This document shows positions 17,450-24,879 of a stretch of 64,000 nucleotides of DNA, one piece after another. The DNA is from Natronoarchaeum philippinense (GTDB lineage: Archaea > Halobacteriota > Halobacteria > Halobacteriales > Natronoarchaeaceae). Position numbers and translations under genes: made by a program. The number at the start of each line of letters is the position of its first letter. The first letter of the stretch is position 1. The notes beneath the pieces are model-generated. The model ran no database searches and was not told where the DNA came from. It saw only the letters and a program-made list of their open reading frames with translations. The stretch is taken from NCBI RefSeq assembly GCF_900215575.1, contig NZ_OBEJ01000001.1, positions 186,001 through 250,000 of the forward strand, given 5' to 3'.

Positions 17450-17806
17450 CTACTCCTCTCGCCCGACGAACTCGACCAAGCGATCAGTCTCGACGAAGCC
17501 GTCAGCGAGCCGATCGACGAGTTCGCCCTCCGAAAACAGCAACAACAGCGGGACGCTACGTACGTCGTACTCCTCGACCAGCGGCGGGTCGTCCCGCGGG
17601 TTCATCGTCGCCACGACGGCGTCGGACTCGCGGGCGACGTTGCTCAGGATCGGCTCCATCGACTGGCAGATCGAGCAGCCGCTGGTGTAAAACTCCACCA
17701 GCACGAGGTCTTCGGAGGCGACGAGCGCGTCGAGTTCGTCGGCCGTCGAGAGCGGGGCTGGCCGGTCGGGATCGTACTCCGGAACGGCGTCGGTATCGTC
17801 TGTCAT
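17450..17806 (-). CDS. Thioredoxin-family protein
   Basis: 118 residues beginning at the only sensible ATG (17806). The thioredoxin fold is clear: VLVEFYTSGCSICQSMEPIL with an active site CSIC instead of CGPC, then NPRDDPPLVEEYDVRSVPLLLLF with the cis-Pro. An acidic N-terminal stretch of about 20 residues precedes the fold. The gene starts 4 bases after the stop of the thioredoxin-reductase-like gene upstream, so the two form a redox pair in one operon. Confidence 0.88.
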   Translation of the reverse strand: MTDDTDAVPEYDPDRPAPLSTADELDALVASEDLVLVEFYTSGCSICQSMEPILSNVARESDAVVATMNPRDDPPLVEEYDVRSVPLLLLFSEGELVDRLADGFVETDRLVEFVGREE

Positions 17807-17810
17807 GGTA

Positions 17811-18887
17811 TCAGTCGTCGTCGGCTTCGGCTTCGGCGTCGCGGCGCGGTCCGCCGGCGTGGCCCTCGTGTGCGATCGCGGTCTCGACCAGCTCCGGCGA
17901 CATCGCCGGCACCTCGTCCTCGCCGACCGGGCCGCGTTCCTCGATTTCGTCAGTGTCGCGGGGGAACGCCCGGAGATCCATGTTGATAGCGATGCCCGCC
18001 TTCGCGCCCTCGCCCATCGCAACGGGGATCTGGTTGTGCCCCGGCGTCAGGTCGCCGACCGCGTAGACGCCGTCGACGGAGGTGCGGCCGTGGTCGTCGA
18101 CGGCGACGGTGCCGTCGTCCTCGCGCTCCAGTCCGAGACTGTCGGCGAGGTCGGCGTGGTAGTCCGAGCCGTACATCGGGAAGCCCCCGCGGTACTCGCG
18201 GACCTCGCCGTCCTCGAACTCGATGGCCTCCAGCCAGCCGTCGTCGCCGTTCTCGATGCCGGCGACCTCCTCGGTGACCACGTCGACGGGGTGGTTCGAG
18301 AGCATCTCGTCGGTGTCGTCGCTCCACTCGGGTTCGCCGCCGCGAGTCAGCAGATCCACGTCGTCGGTGAAATTCAGCATGATCATCGCCACGTAGGCCG
18401 CCGAGTCGCCGGTGCCCATCACGAACACGGGCTCGTCGACGAACATGTAGGCGTCGCAGTGGAGACACCAGTGGAGCCCGCGCCCGGTTCGCGGGAGCGG
18501 CGGATCAGGCCGAACGTCCGAAAAGCCCGTCGCCAGCACGACGCTGTGTACGTCGACCGTCTCGTCGCCGGTCGTGACGCGAAAGCCGTCGTCCGCACCG
18601 GCGTCGGCGTCCGACAGCGGCTGCACGTCGTCGACGAACCCCTGTCGATACTCGCCGCCGTAGTCTTGGACCTGCTCGATCGCCGTCTGGAGGAACTCGT
18701 TGCCAGTTACGTCCTCCGTGACGCCGATGACGTTGTGGGTGTCCTGCATCATGGCTGCCCGGCCGCCGCCCCGGTTCACCACGAGCGTGTCGAGCCCGAG
18801 CCGAACCGAGTACAGCGCCGTCGTCAGTCCGGCGGGGCCGCCGCCGACTACCGCAACGTCGTAATCGTACGTCTCGTCGGTGTGCAT
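17811..18887 (-). CDS. Thioredoxin reductase-like NAD(P)/FAD oxidoreductase
   Basis: 358 residues. FAD motif DVAVVGGGPAGLTTALYSVR at the N-terminus, a central GLHWCLHCDAYMFVDEPVFV where CLHCD stands for the CATCD of thioredoxin reductase, NAD(P) motif VMGTGDSAAYVAMIM, and VYAVGDLTPGHNQIPVAMGEGAKAG cut across the last FAD contact. The overall length is slightly more than the usual 310-330 because of an acidic tail. It most likely reduces the adjacent thioredoxin (17450). The NAD(P) motif reads GTGDSA rather than GGGDSA. A TTTATC box (18914-18919) supports the start. Confidence 0.87.
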   Translation of the reverse strand: MHTDETYDYDVAVVGGGPAGLTTALYSVRLGLDTLVVNRGGGRAAMMQDTHNVIGVTEDVTGNEFLQTAIEQVQDYGGEYRQGFVDDVQPLSDADAGADDGFRVTTGDETVDVHSVVLATGFSDVRPDPPLPRTGRGLHWCLHCDAYMFVDEPVFVMGTGDSAAYVAMIMLNFTDDVDLLTRGGEPEWSDDTDEMLSNHPVDVVTEEVAGIENGDDGWLEAIEFEDGEVREYRGGFPMYGSDYHADLADSLGLEREDDGTVAVDDHGRTSVDGVYAVGDLTPGHNQIPVAMGEGAKAGIAINMDLRAFPRDTDEIEERGPVGEDEVPAMSPELVETAIAHEGHAGGPRRDAEAEADDD

Positions 18888-18962
18888 TCGACGCCACGTA
18901 GAACGTCCACCCGGATAAAGTACGTCCGGTTGTGCGCGAGCGAGGAAATACTGCTCCGGCGA

Positions 18963-20048
18963 TTACCGATCGTCGCCGTCGAACGTCTCGTCTCCCCCCT
19001 CGCCGTCGGCATCGCGCGCCCCTTCTTCGGCGTCTCGCAGGTCAACGTCGGCGCCGTCCTGTGCTTCGATCTCCTCGCGGATCGACGCGACGAGGTCGTA
19101 CTCCGGCGTCACGCCGCCGAGGACGAACAGGCTGTAGTACCGGAGGTACGTCTGGATCGGCACCTGCACGAGCGTCGTCCCGACGACGAGCACCGAGAGG
19201 GCAAACAGCGTGGCGGCGATCGCCCCGATGGCGAAACCGACGACGTTCAGCCCGAGCACCTGCGCGAACAGGATCGCGCCGCCGAGACCGACGGCCCCGA
19301 AGGGGATCACCAGCACGACGGCGACCGTGACGAACCCGATGCCCGCGACGGTGGCGCCGACGCCACCCAGAATGATTCGTGCGAGCGCGTAGGCGCCGTA
19401 CTGGCGCCACTCGGCGCGCAGCTCGGGCCAGAAGGTGCGCCAGCCGTCGAGGACGCCGATCCCCTCGGCGAGCATGATGGGGACGACGAAGTCGGTCGTC
19501 AATCGCAAGACGAGCCAGAGGGCGATGCCGATCAGCACCAGCGCGGGCGACAGCAAGAGGAGCACGAGGACGAACAGCCCGCCGGTCACGATGGTGAGGC
19601 CGAGCGCGGTCAACGCCGTCGCCAGTACGAGCAGGCCCACGGCGATGCGAAAGAGAAACAGCGACGCGCCGGCGTCGGTGTGCTGGCCGACCCGATCACG
19701 GACGCGTACCTCGCGTTCGCGCGCGATGTCGACGAAGACGAACTCCATCACCGCCGCGACGTATGTCAGCACGACGCCGACGACGAGCGCCACCGCGACG
19801 ACGGCGACGAGTAACTGCAACTGGCCGACAGAGAGCCCATCGCTCACGATCGAGACCGGATCGCCCGGCGCCGCACCGTTGGCGCCGTCGCCGAACGAAA
19901 ACGAGGGGTTGGGCTCGAACGCCGTCGCGCCCGACACGAAAAACGCCACGATAGCGAGCGTGAGCCACCGGCGGAGCGAGAACGGCAGGAGGAGCTTCTT
20001 GCTCGCGGTCAGCGCGTCGTCGAGGGCGGACAGGGCGTGCCAGGGCAT
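18963..20048 (-). CDS. Conserved haloarchaeal multi-spanning membrane protein (DUF7544-like)
   Basis: 361 residues opening MPWHALSALDDALTASKKLL, a start I recognise from a haloarchaeal family (DUF7544 from memory). The first segment FSLRRWLTLAIVAFFVSG is followed by a periplasmic-like Gly/Pro-rich loop and four or five more membrane segments, with an amphipathic stretch VDIAREREVRVRDRVGQH in between, and an acidic C-terminal tail of about 50 residues. The plan (paired helices, a cytosolic amphipathic helix, then more helices) resembles glycerophosphoryl-diester-type membrane domain proteins. No function known. A CTATTC box (20073-20079) gives a leaderless start. Confidence 0.8.
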   Translation of the reverse strand: MPWHALSALDDALTASKKLLLPFSLRRWLTLAIVAFFVSGATAFEPNPSFSFGDGANGAAPGDPVSIVSDGLSVGQLQLLVAVVAVALVVGVVLTYVAAVMEFVFVDIAREREVRVRDRVGQHTDAGASLFLFRIAVGLLVLATALTALGLTIVTGGLFVLVLLLLSPALVLIGIALWLVLRLTTDFVVPIMLAEGIGVLDGWRTFWPELRAEWRQYGAYALARIILGGVGATVAGIGFVTVAVVLVIPFGAVGLGGAILFAQVLGLNVVGFAIGAIAATLFALSVLVVGTTLVQVPIQTYLRYYSLFVLGGVTPEYDLVASIREEIEAQDGADVDLRDAEEGARDADGEGGDETFDGDDR

Positions 20049-20177
20049 AGTGGAGACGACACCGCGACGACACGAATAGGTTGTGCCGGCTCGGCGCGGC
20101 TGACGCCCAACGGGGTCGGCGACCCGTCCGTCGGCGTCGATCCGACGCTTATGTGTGCGCCCGTGGTACGCTCGGAT

Positions 20178-20624
20178 ATGCCGGACACGATCCTCGTTCC
20201 CGTCGACGGCTCGCCGCTATCGTTCGACGCTTTGGAGGTCGCGCTCTCGGAACATACCGACGCCGAGATCATCGCACTACACGTCATCGACCCGACGGAG
20301 CCGGGCTACAGCTACCCGGTCGATCTCGATCCGGATGCCGAGCCGCTCCACGGCTCCGACGAGTGGATGGACCGCGCCCGCGAACTGGAGTCGGACCTGT
20401 TCGAGGACATCGAGTCGACGGCCGACGAGCACGACGCCGCCGTCCAGACCGAGACCAGCGTCGGCGACCCGCGCCGGGTCATCGTCGACTACGCCGAACG
20501 AGAGGGCGTCGACGCCATCGTGATGGGAAGCCACGGCCGCGAGGAGGGCGCCCGAATCCTGCTCGGGAGCGTCACCGAGGCCGTCGCGTTTCGCTCGCCG
20601 GTCCGGGTGACGCTGGTTCGCTAG
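20178..20624 (+). CDS. Universal stress protein (UspA family)
   Basis: 148 residues from the ATG at 20178 (TATA-like CTTATG at about 20150). It starts PDTILVPVDGSPLSFDALEVAL and ends VDAIVMGSHGREEGARILLGSVTEAVAFRS, which keeps the complete G-x2-G-x9-G-S ATP-binding loop. It is thus a likely nucleotide-binding Usp, unlike the Usp at 15234. Divergent from the 18963 membrane protein gene. Confidence 0.92.
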   Translation: MPDTILVPVDGSPLSFDALEVALSEHTDAEIIALHVIDPTEPGYSYPVDLDPDAEPLHGSDEWMDRARELESDLFEDIESTADEHDAAVQTETSVGDPRRVIVDYAEREGVDAIVMGSHGREEGARILLGSVTEAVAFRSPVRVTLVR

Positions 20625-20737
20625 ATCGGGCCGGGCGGCGCTGGTTCGCCAAGCCGGCGGTGTCACCCCCGACTCCGGCGTCTCGCGACGGCCCCACACC
20701 CCGGATATACGGCCCCCGCCGTGGCAGTCTGGAACGT

Positions 20738-21490
20738 ATGCTAGACTTCACCGATCGAGTGGCGATGGTGACGGGTGCGGCGCGGGGGATCGGCAAGGCG
20801 ACCGCGCTGCGGCTGGCCGACCGCGGCGCGGATGTCGTCGTCACCGACGTGGTCGAAGAGCGCGAGGCTGTCGCAGCGGCGGTCGAAGAGCGCGGCCAGT
20901 CCGCGCTGGCGCTGGACGTGGACGTGAGCGACGAGGCCGCGGTCGAAGCCGCCGCCGAGGAGACGATCGAGGAGTTCGGACGGATCGACGCGCTCGTGAA
21001 CAACGCCGGCATCTTCCCCGCAATCGATCTCGCGGAGATGACGGCCGAGGACTGGCAACACGTGATCGACGTGAACCTGACGGGCGCCTTTTACTGCACG
21101 CAGGCCGTGCTTCCGGCGATGCGAGAGCAGGGCTACGGTCGGATCGTCAACGTCTCGTCGGTCTCGGGCGGCCGCGTCGGCTGGGCCGGCAACCTCGCCC
21201 ACTACGCGGCGAGCAAGGCCGGCATGGTCGGGTTTACCCGCAGCGCCGCGCTCGATATCGCCCCCGACGGGGTCACGATCAACGCCGTCGTTCCGGGGAT
21301 GATCGACACCGGCGCCGCACAGCGAGTATCGAGCGACGAGGAGATCGAAGCCGCCGTCGCGTCGATTCCGCTCGGGCGGCAGGGCGACCCCGAGGAGCTT
21401 GCGAACGTCATCGCTTTTCTGGCGTCCGAGGAGTCGAGCTACGTCACCGGCGCGTCGGTGGTCGTCGACGGCGGGATCACGAAGGTGTGA
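20738..21490 (+). CDS. Short-chain dehydrogenase/reductase (FabG-like)
   Basis: 250 residues, the usual classical-SDR length. Cofactor motif VTGAARGIGKATALRLADRG, LVNNAGIFPAI, catalytic Ser in NVSSVSGG, and YAASKAGMVGF with Tyr and Lys, then PGMIDTGAAQ. The acidic Asp after beta2 (VVTDVVEER) favours NAD(H). It may act as a 3-oxoacyl reductase or a sugar/polyol dehydrogenase; the neighbours (Usp and a repeat membrane protein) do not decide this. A GATATA box at 20704-20709 precedes the ATG. Confidence 0.9.
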   Translation: MLDFTDRVAMVTGAARGIGKATALRLADRGADVVVTDVVEEREAVAAAVEERGQSALALDVDVSDEAAVEAAAEETIEEFGRIDALVNNAGIFPAIDLAEMTAEDWQHVIDVNLTGAFYCTQAVLPAMREQGYGRIVNVSSVSGGRVGWAGNLAHYAASKAGMVGFTRSAALDIAPDGVTINAVVPGMIDTGAAQRVSSDEEIEAAVASIPLGRQGDPEELANVIAFLASEESSYVTGASVVVDGGITKV

Positions 21491-21508
21491 GCGGCTTCGA
21501 TGACGCTC

Positions 21509-21973
21509 TTAGAATAGGATGTTTTCGCCACTGTTGACGGCCGGGTAATGCCGATACGTTCGCCTCGGCCCCGACGTTCCCGACGGTCCAGCCGAGGGTC
21601 CGAATTCAGCATCCGTCCCGTTTTGGTATCCGTCATCGTAACCGGCGTCGTAGCCGGCTTCCGTTCCGTTGGCGTAGCCAGCGTCGTAGCCGGCGTTGTA
21701 CCCGCTTTCGTAGCTGATATTGAGGCCCTTGTCAAAGCCCTCACTGTAGCCGCGGTCGTACTCACCTGCGTCAGCGGTGTATGAACCGTACGTGTAGCCG
21801 CCGACGAGGGTGAAGGCCACGAAGATGGCAACTCCGATGACGAATACTTGGTCGATCGATAGGATACGTAGCTCTGCCTGGCTAGCGTTGTACGTGCCGT
21901 ATACGTAGCCGCCGACGAGGGCAACGAGCACGGCGATGGCAGCGCCGAAGACGAATAATAGGTCGATAGACAT
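21509..21973 (-). CDS. Membrane protein with duplicated N-terminus and Gly/Tyr/Asp repeats
   Basis: 154 residues. Two copies of an approximately 40-residue unit stand in tandem: SIDLLFVFGAAIAVLVALVG plus GYVYGTYNA, then SIDQVFVIGVAIFVAFTLVG plus GYTYGSYTA; each is one membrane helix followed by a GY-rich exit. A tail of short repeats of the type GYDAGY/GYANGT (about residues 75-125) follows, and then a Pro/Ser end. The ATG at 21973 is preferred to that at 21985 because the TATA box (22001-22006) puts the transcription start at about 21977, between the two. I do not recognise the family. Confidence 0.75.
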   Translation of the reverse strand: MSIDLLFVFGAAIAVLVALVGGYVYGTYNASQAELRILSIDQVFVIGVAIFVAFTLVGGYTYGSYTADAGEYDRGYSEGFDKGLNISYESGYNAGYDAGYANGTEAGYDAGYDDGYQNGTDAEFGPSAGPSGTSGPRRTYRHYPAVNSGENILF

Positions 21974-22000
21974 GGTATGTAGCATTTATTTACCTATCAG

Positions 22001-22006
22001 TATAAA
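22001..22006 (-). promoter_or_regulatory. TATA box deciding the start of the repeat membrane protein
   Basis: TTTATA on the minus strand. Counting 26-27 bases puts the transcription start at about 21977, downstream of the first ATG (21985) and 4 bases before the second (21973). Confidence 0.6.
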
Positions 22007-22099
22007 ATGACGTGATACAGTAGGTTTCAACAGCGGAAGCTCACTCCACTGACGCCTCCACGTACTTCTGTGATGTCGTGGTAGCCTCGCACGAGCGCC

Positions 22100-22519
22100 A
22101 TGTACGACACGATACTGATCCCGACCGACGGCAGCGACTCCGCCAATCGTGCGATCGAACACGGGCTCTCGCTGGCCCGCGAGTACGATTCGACGATCCA
22201 CACGATGTACGTGGTCGACACGAGCAGGTACGGCGAGCCGGCGCTGAGCAGCGCCGAGATCGTCCTCGACGAACTCGAACAGCGCGGACAGGACCTCACC
22301 GACGACGTGGCAGAGCGCGCCGACAACGACGGCATCGAAACCGTCGGTGAGGTGCGTCACGGTCGCCCGGACGCCGAAATCGTCGGATACGCCGACGCGG
22401 TCGACGCCGACGTGATCGTCATCGGCTTTCAGGGCCACTCCCACCGCCGGCCGAACAACGTCGGCAGCGTCACTGACCGCGTCATCAGGTCGACGGACCG
22501 GCCGGTCTTCATGGTCTGA
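22100..22519 (+). CDS. Universal stress protein (UspA family)
   Basis: 139 residues, starting MYDTILIPTDGSDSANRAIE. The ATP loop region reads VIVIGFQGHSHRRPNNVGSVTDRVIRST: the first Gly pair is altered (GFQGHS) but the GS end is kept. Third of four stand-alone Usp genes in the window. No TATA-like box is obvious at the usual distance. Confidence 0.9.
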   Translation: MYDTILIPTDGSDSANRAIEHGLSLAREYDSTIHTMYVVDTSRYGEPALSSAEIVLDELEQRGQDLTDDVAERADNDGIETVGEVRHGRPDAEIVGYADAVDADVIVIGFQGHSHRRPNNVGSVTDRVIRSTDRPVFMV

Positions 22520-22572
22520 GCGCTCGAAAGCCGGCCTTACCGAGCCGGAGCAGCGCTGACCGCTGCCGGCCG

Positions 22573-22590
22573 AACATGTTCGCAGCGTTC
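22573..22590 (+). promoter_or_regulatory. 18-base element shared with 24357-24374
   Basis: AACATGTTCGCAGCGTTC lies upstream of the multicopper oxidase promoter. The same element, identical at 16 of 18 positions, stands directly upstream of the TATA-like box of the gene at 24402. It begins with the self-complementary AACATGTT. Possible binding site of a shared regulator. Confidence 0.4.
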
Positions 22591-22592
22591 CC

Positions 22593-22609
22593 ACTGGTTG
22601 AGAACCAGT
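22593..22609. promoter_or_regulatory. Inverted repeat upstream of the multicopper oxidase TATA box
   Basis: ACTGGTT-GAG-AACCAGT, perfect 7-base arms with a 3-base centre, ending 8 bases before the TATA box at 22618-22624. The position, just upstream of BRE/TATA, suits an operator or activator site. Confidence 0.45.
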
Positions 22610-22617
22610 TTTCCCCG

Positions 22618-22624
22618 TTATATT
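22618..22624 (+). promoter_or_regulatory. TATA box of the multicopper oxidase gene
   Basis: TTATATT; the expected transcription start is at about 22647, 7 bases before the ATG at 22654. This rejects the in-frame ATG at 22576. Confidence 0.55.
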
Positions 22625-22653
22625 CTGGGTCTTCTTACGTCGAGGTGTACACA

Positions 22654-23784
22654 ATGAGCGACAACATCGGCGCACCCGGATCGGACATTTCGCGGCGCGA
22701 GTTCGTGGCGGCGACCGGCGGCACCGGCGCGCTCGCGCTGGCGGGCTGTACGGCACCGAGTCAGGAATCGTCCCCGCAACTCCAGCAGTCCGAAACTGAT
22801 CTCCCGACGACCAGTCCCCCCGAAGTCGTGCAGGTCGACGAGCAGGGCGGAAGCGTGACGCTCAGTTCCCAGACCGCCGTCCACCAGCCCCACCCCGTCG
22901 AGACGATGGGCGGTCCCGTCGAACTCCCCCGCGTGTGGGCGTTTCAGGCCGACGACCGCGACCCCAGCGTCCCCGGTCCGATCCTCCGGACGACCGAGGG
23001 CAACGACATGGAGGTAACCTTCGACAACACGGACGGCGATATGCCCCACACCGTCCACTTCCACGGCGTCAGCAAGACGTGGGAGAACGACGGCGTCCCG
23101 ACGACGACGGGCATCCGCGTCGATCCCGGCGAGAAACACACCTACGAGATCCCCGCGAACGTCCCCGGAACGCACCTCTATCACTGCCACTACCAAACCC
23201 ACCGTCATATCGATATGGGGATGTACGGCTTCTTCCGCGTCGATCCGGAGGGGTACGAGCCGGCCGACCGAGAGCTGTTCATGACGCTCAAAGACTGGGA
23301 CTCGCGGCTCAACCGCCAGTTCGCCGGCGAGGACGTGAGCTACAGCCCGCGAAACCGCTCCCCTGACGTGTTCACGATCAACGGCAAGTCCGCACCTCGC
23401 ACGCTCCACCCAGAAGACGGCTCGCCGGTGATCGTCTCCGAAGGCGACACCGTCCGTATCCACTTCGCAAACAACGGGTACATGAGCCACCCGATCCACA
23501 CGCACAACCACCGTTTCCGGGTCGTCGAGAAGGACGGCTCGCAGGTCCCCGAGGCCGCCCAGTACGAACAGGACGTGGTCAACATCGCGCCCGCCGAGCG
23601 CAAGACCGTCGAGTTCGAGGCCGACGCCGATCCGGGCATCTACCTGATGCACTGCCACAAGGTCAGCCACGCGATGAACGGGAACTTCTACCCCGGCGGG
23701 ATGGTCGGTGGCATCGTCTACGAGTCCGCGATGGACACCGACATCTTCTCGAAACTGATGAACTACGCCGGCTACGAGGGCTGA
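22654..23784 (+). CDS. Tat-exported two-domain multicopper oxidase (lipoprotein)
   Basis: 376 residues. N-terminus ISRREFVAATGGTGALALAGC has a Tat motif (Arg14-Arg15) and a lipobox Cys (Cys32). Two cupredoxin domains follow. Domain 1 has HTVHFHGVS and HLYHCHYQTHRHIDMGM; domain 2 has HPIHTHNHRF and YLMHCHKVSHAMNGN. The HxxHxH and HCHxxxH pairs supply type 2/3 copper ligands, and a Cys between His residues is present in both domains, so each may also hold a type 1 copper, as in small two-domain laccases and nitrite-reductase relatives. It probably oxidises metal ions or organics at the cell surface. An inverted repeat and TATA box precede it. Confidence 0.9.
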   Translation: MSDNIGAPGSDISRREFVAATGGTGALALAGCTAPSQESSPQLQQSETDLPTTSPPEVVQVDEQGGSVTLSSQTAVHQPHPVETMGGPVELPRVWAFQADDRDPSVPGPILRTTEGNDMEVTFDNTDGDMPHTVHFHGVSKTWENDGVPTTTGIRVDPGEKHTYEIPANVPGTHLYHCHYQTHRHIDMGMYGFFRVDPEGYEPADRELFMTLKDWDSRLNRQFAGEDVSYSPRNRSPDVFTINGKSAPRTLHPEDGSPVIVSEGDTVRIHFANNGYMSHPIHTHNHRFRVVEKDGSQVPEAAQYEQDVVNIAPAERKTVEFEADADPGIYLMHCHKVSHAMNGNFYPGGMVGGIVYESAMDTDIFSKLMNYAGYEG

Positions 23785-23807
23785 TCGACCGGCCCGCCGT
23801 CGCCGTC

Positions 23808-24215
23808 TCAGACGCCGATCGACCGCTCGACGTTCGATTCGACCTCGAAGTGTCGACCACCGCGGGCAACGTCGACGCCGTAGAACAGCAAGGACAGTCC
23901 ACCGATGGTCGAGACGACGAACAGCAGAAGCTCTTCTCCCCCTGCCGATCCCGTGAGGACGACGGGTGCGTAGACCGCCGGTACCGCGACCGCGAACAGG
24001 GCGTAGGAGGCGCCGATGAGGTGCCGCCACGTAACTGTGACAGTGCCGACTGATAGTTCCGCGACGACGCCGGCCAGCAACGCCAACATCCCCGCGACGG
24101 CCATCGCCGGTACGCCCACGCTCGTTGTCAGCGCGGCCGGCCCGAAGACGCCGACGAGCGCCGCCACGAGCACCAGATCGAGGAGTCCAAGATACCGGTA
24201 GCTCGACTGTCGCAT
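23808..24215 (-). CDS. Conserved small membrane protein
   Basis: 135 residues from the ATG at 24215 (an in-frame GTG at 24227 is possible; the AT-rich box at 24240-24246 favours the ATG). Four membrane helices are evident, including GLLDLVLVAALVGVFGPAAL and a late LLLFVVSTIGGLSLLFYGVD. The rest is a short charged tail. It is convergent with the multicopper oxidase gene, ending 23 bases from its stop. No family recognised. Confidence 0.75.
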   Translation of the reverse strand: MRQSSYRYLGLLDLVLVAALVGVFGPAALTTSVGVPAMAVAGMLALLAGVVAELSVGTVTVTWRHLIGASYALFAVAVPAVYAPVVLTGSAGGEELLLFVVSTIGGLSLLFYGVDVARGGRHFEVESNVERSIGV

Positions 24216-24356
24216 ACGATGCCACACGCCCGGTCAGCACAAATAGCTGCTGCAGTGGTGTCCCGACCGGCTCGGTACCGATAGACGGTACAAACTTGCG
24301 GCTACTCCGATACGTACCGACAGTTACTATCCCGATAGGTCTGTACGTGTATAGTT

Positions 24357-24374
24357 AACATGTTCGCAACATTC
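24357..24374 (+). promoter_or_regulatory. 18-base element shared with 22573-22590
   Basis: AACATGTTCGCAACATTC, followed at once by a TATA-like TAATAT (about 24378-24383) and the GTG start at 24402. 16 of 18 bases match the copy upstream of the multicopper oxidase. Confidence 0.4.
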
Positions 24375-24401
24375 TTGTAATATCAATAGCCTCTCCAACC
24401 T

Positions 24402-24878
24402 GTGAGTATTCCCAGATCGGACTCCCGGTCCCTGCCCGTCGATCGCGTCACCAGACTTCGGCGCCGGGTTCTGCCGACTCTCCACCGGATCAAAGAGCCC
24501 CTCGGCGGGTTCGCGGTTTGCACCCTCGATCCGGCCGAGTACGTCGGGACTGTCCCGCGCCCCCTCGACGACGTGCGCGAGGCCCTTCGGCGTATGGAGT
24601 TCGAGCGAGAGCCGATCGCGTCGCTCAAGCGACGCTCCGACGGCCGTCTCTCGGCGGGAAGCTGGGCCCGCCGCGAGTCGCCGCTCGCTGAGAAGCAACT
24701 GCACGTCACTCTCATCCGCGACGCGCCCGGCACCGTCGAACTGTTCGCCCACCGCGAATACTCCTGGCTCACCCACCCGTATCGCCACTACACGTTCGAT
24801 GGGTGGGAACCGGAGGCCGGCGCCGAACGCATGCGCGATCTGCTTGCCGAGCACGACGTGCCGCTACGAATCGAGTAG
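24402..24878 (+). CDS. Conserved haloarchaeal protein of unknown function
   Basis: 158 residues from a GTG. The block HRIKEPLGGFAVCTLDPAEY, then PLDDVREALRRMEFEREPIA, KQLHVTLIRDAPGTVELFAHRE and SWLTHPYRHY are strongly patterned and I recall them as conserved across haloarchaea. It is soluble, basic in its N-terminal half and has no known domain. The GTG lies about 24 bases after a TATA-like box, so the transcript is probably leaderless. It shares an upstream element with the multicopper oxidase gene. Convergent with the DUF2797 gene (1 base between the stops). Confidence 0.8.
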   Translation: MSIPRSDSRSLPVDRVTRLRRRVLPTLHRIKEPLGGFAVCTLDPAEYVGTVPRPLDDVREALRRMEFEREPIASLKRRSDGRLSAGSWARRESPLAEKQLHVTLIRDAPGTVELFAHREYSWLTHPYRHYTFDGWEPEAGAERMRDLLAEHDVPLRIE

Positions 24879-24879
24879 C

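Noticed and set aside
17805-19814. 669-codon open frame on the plus strand
   Set aside because: It lies opposite a thioredoxin-reductase-like gene and a membrane protein gene; its translation is low-complexity and charged.
21590-21780. Regular repeats resembling a CRISPR array
   Set aside because: The periodicity comes from GY-type amino acid repeats in a coding frame; units are short and without unique spacers, and no cas genes are near.
22618-24240. 540-codon open frame on the minus strand
   Set aside because: Antisense to the multicopper oxidase, which has copper motifs and a Tat lipoprotein signal.
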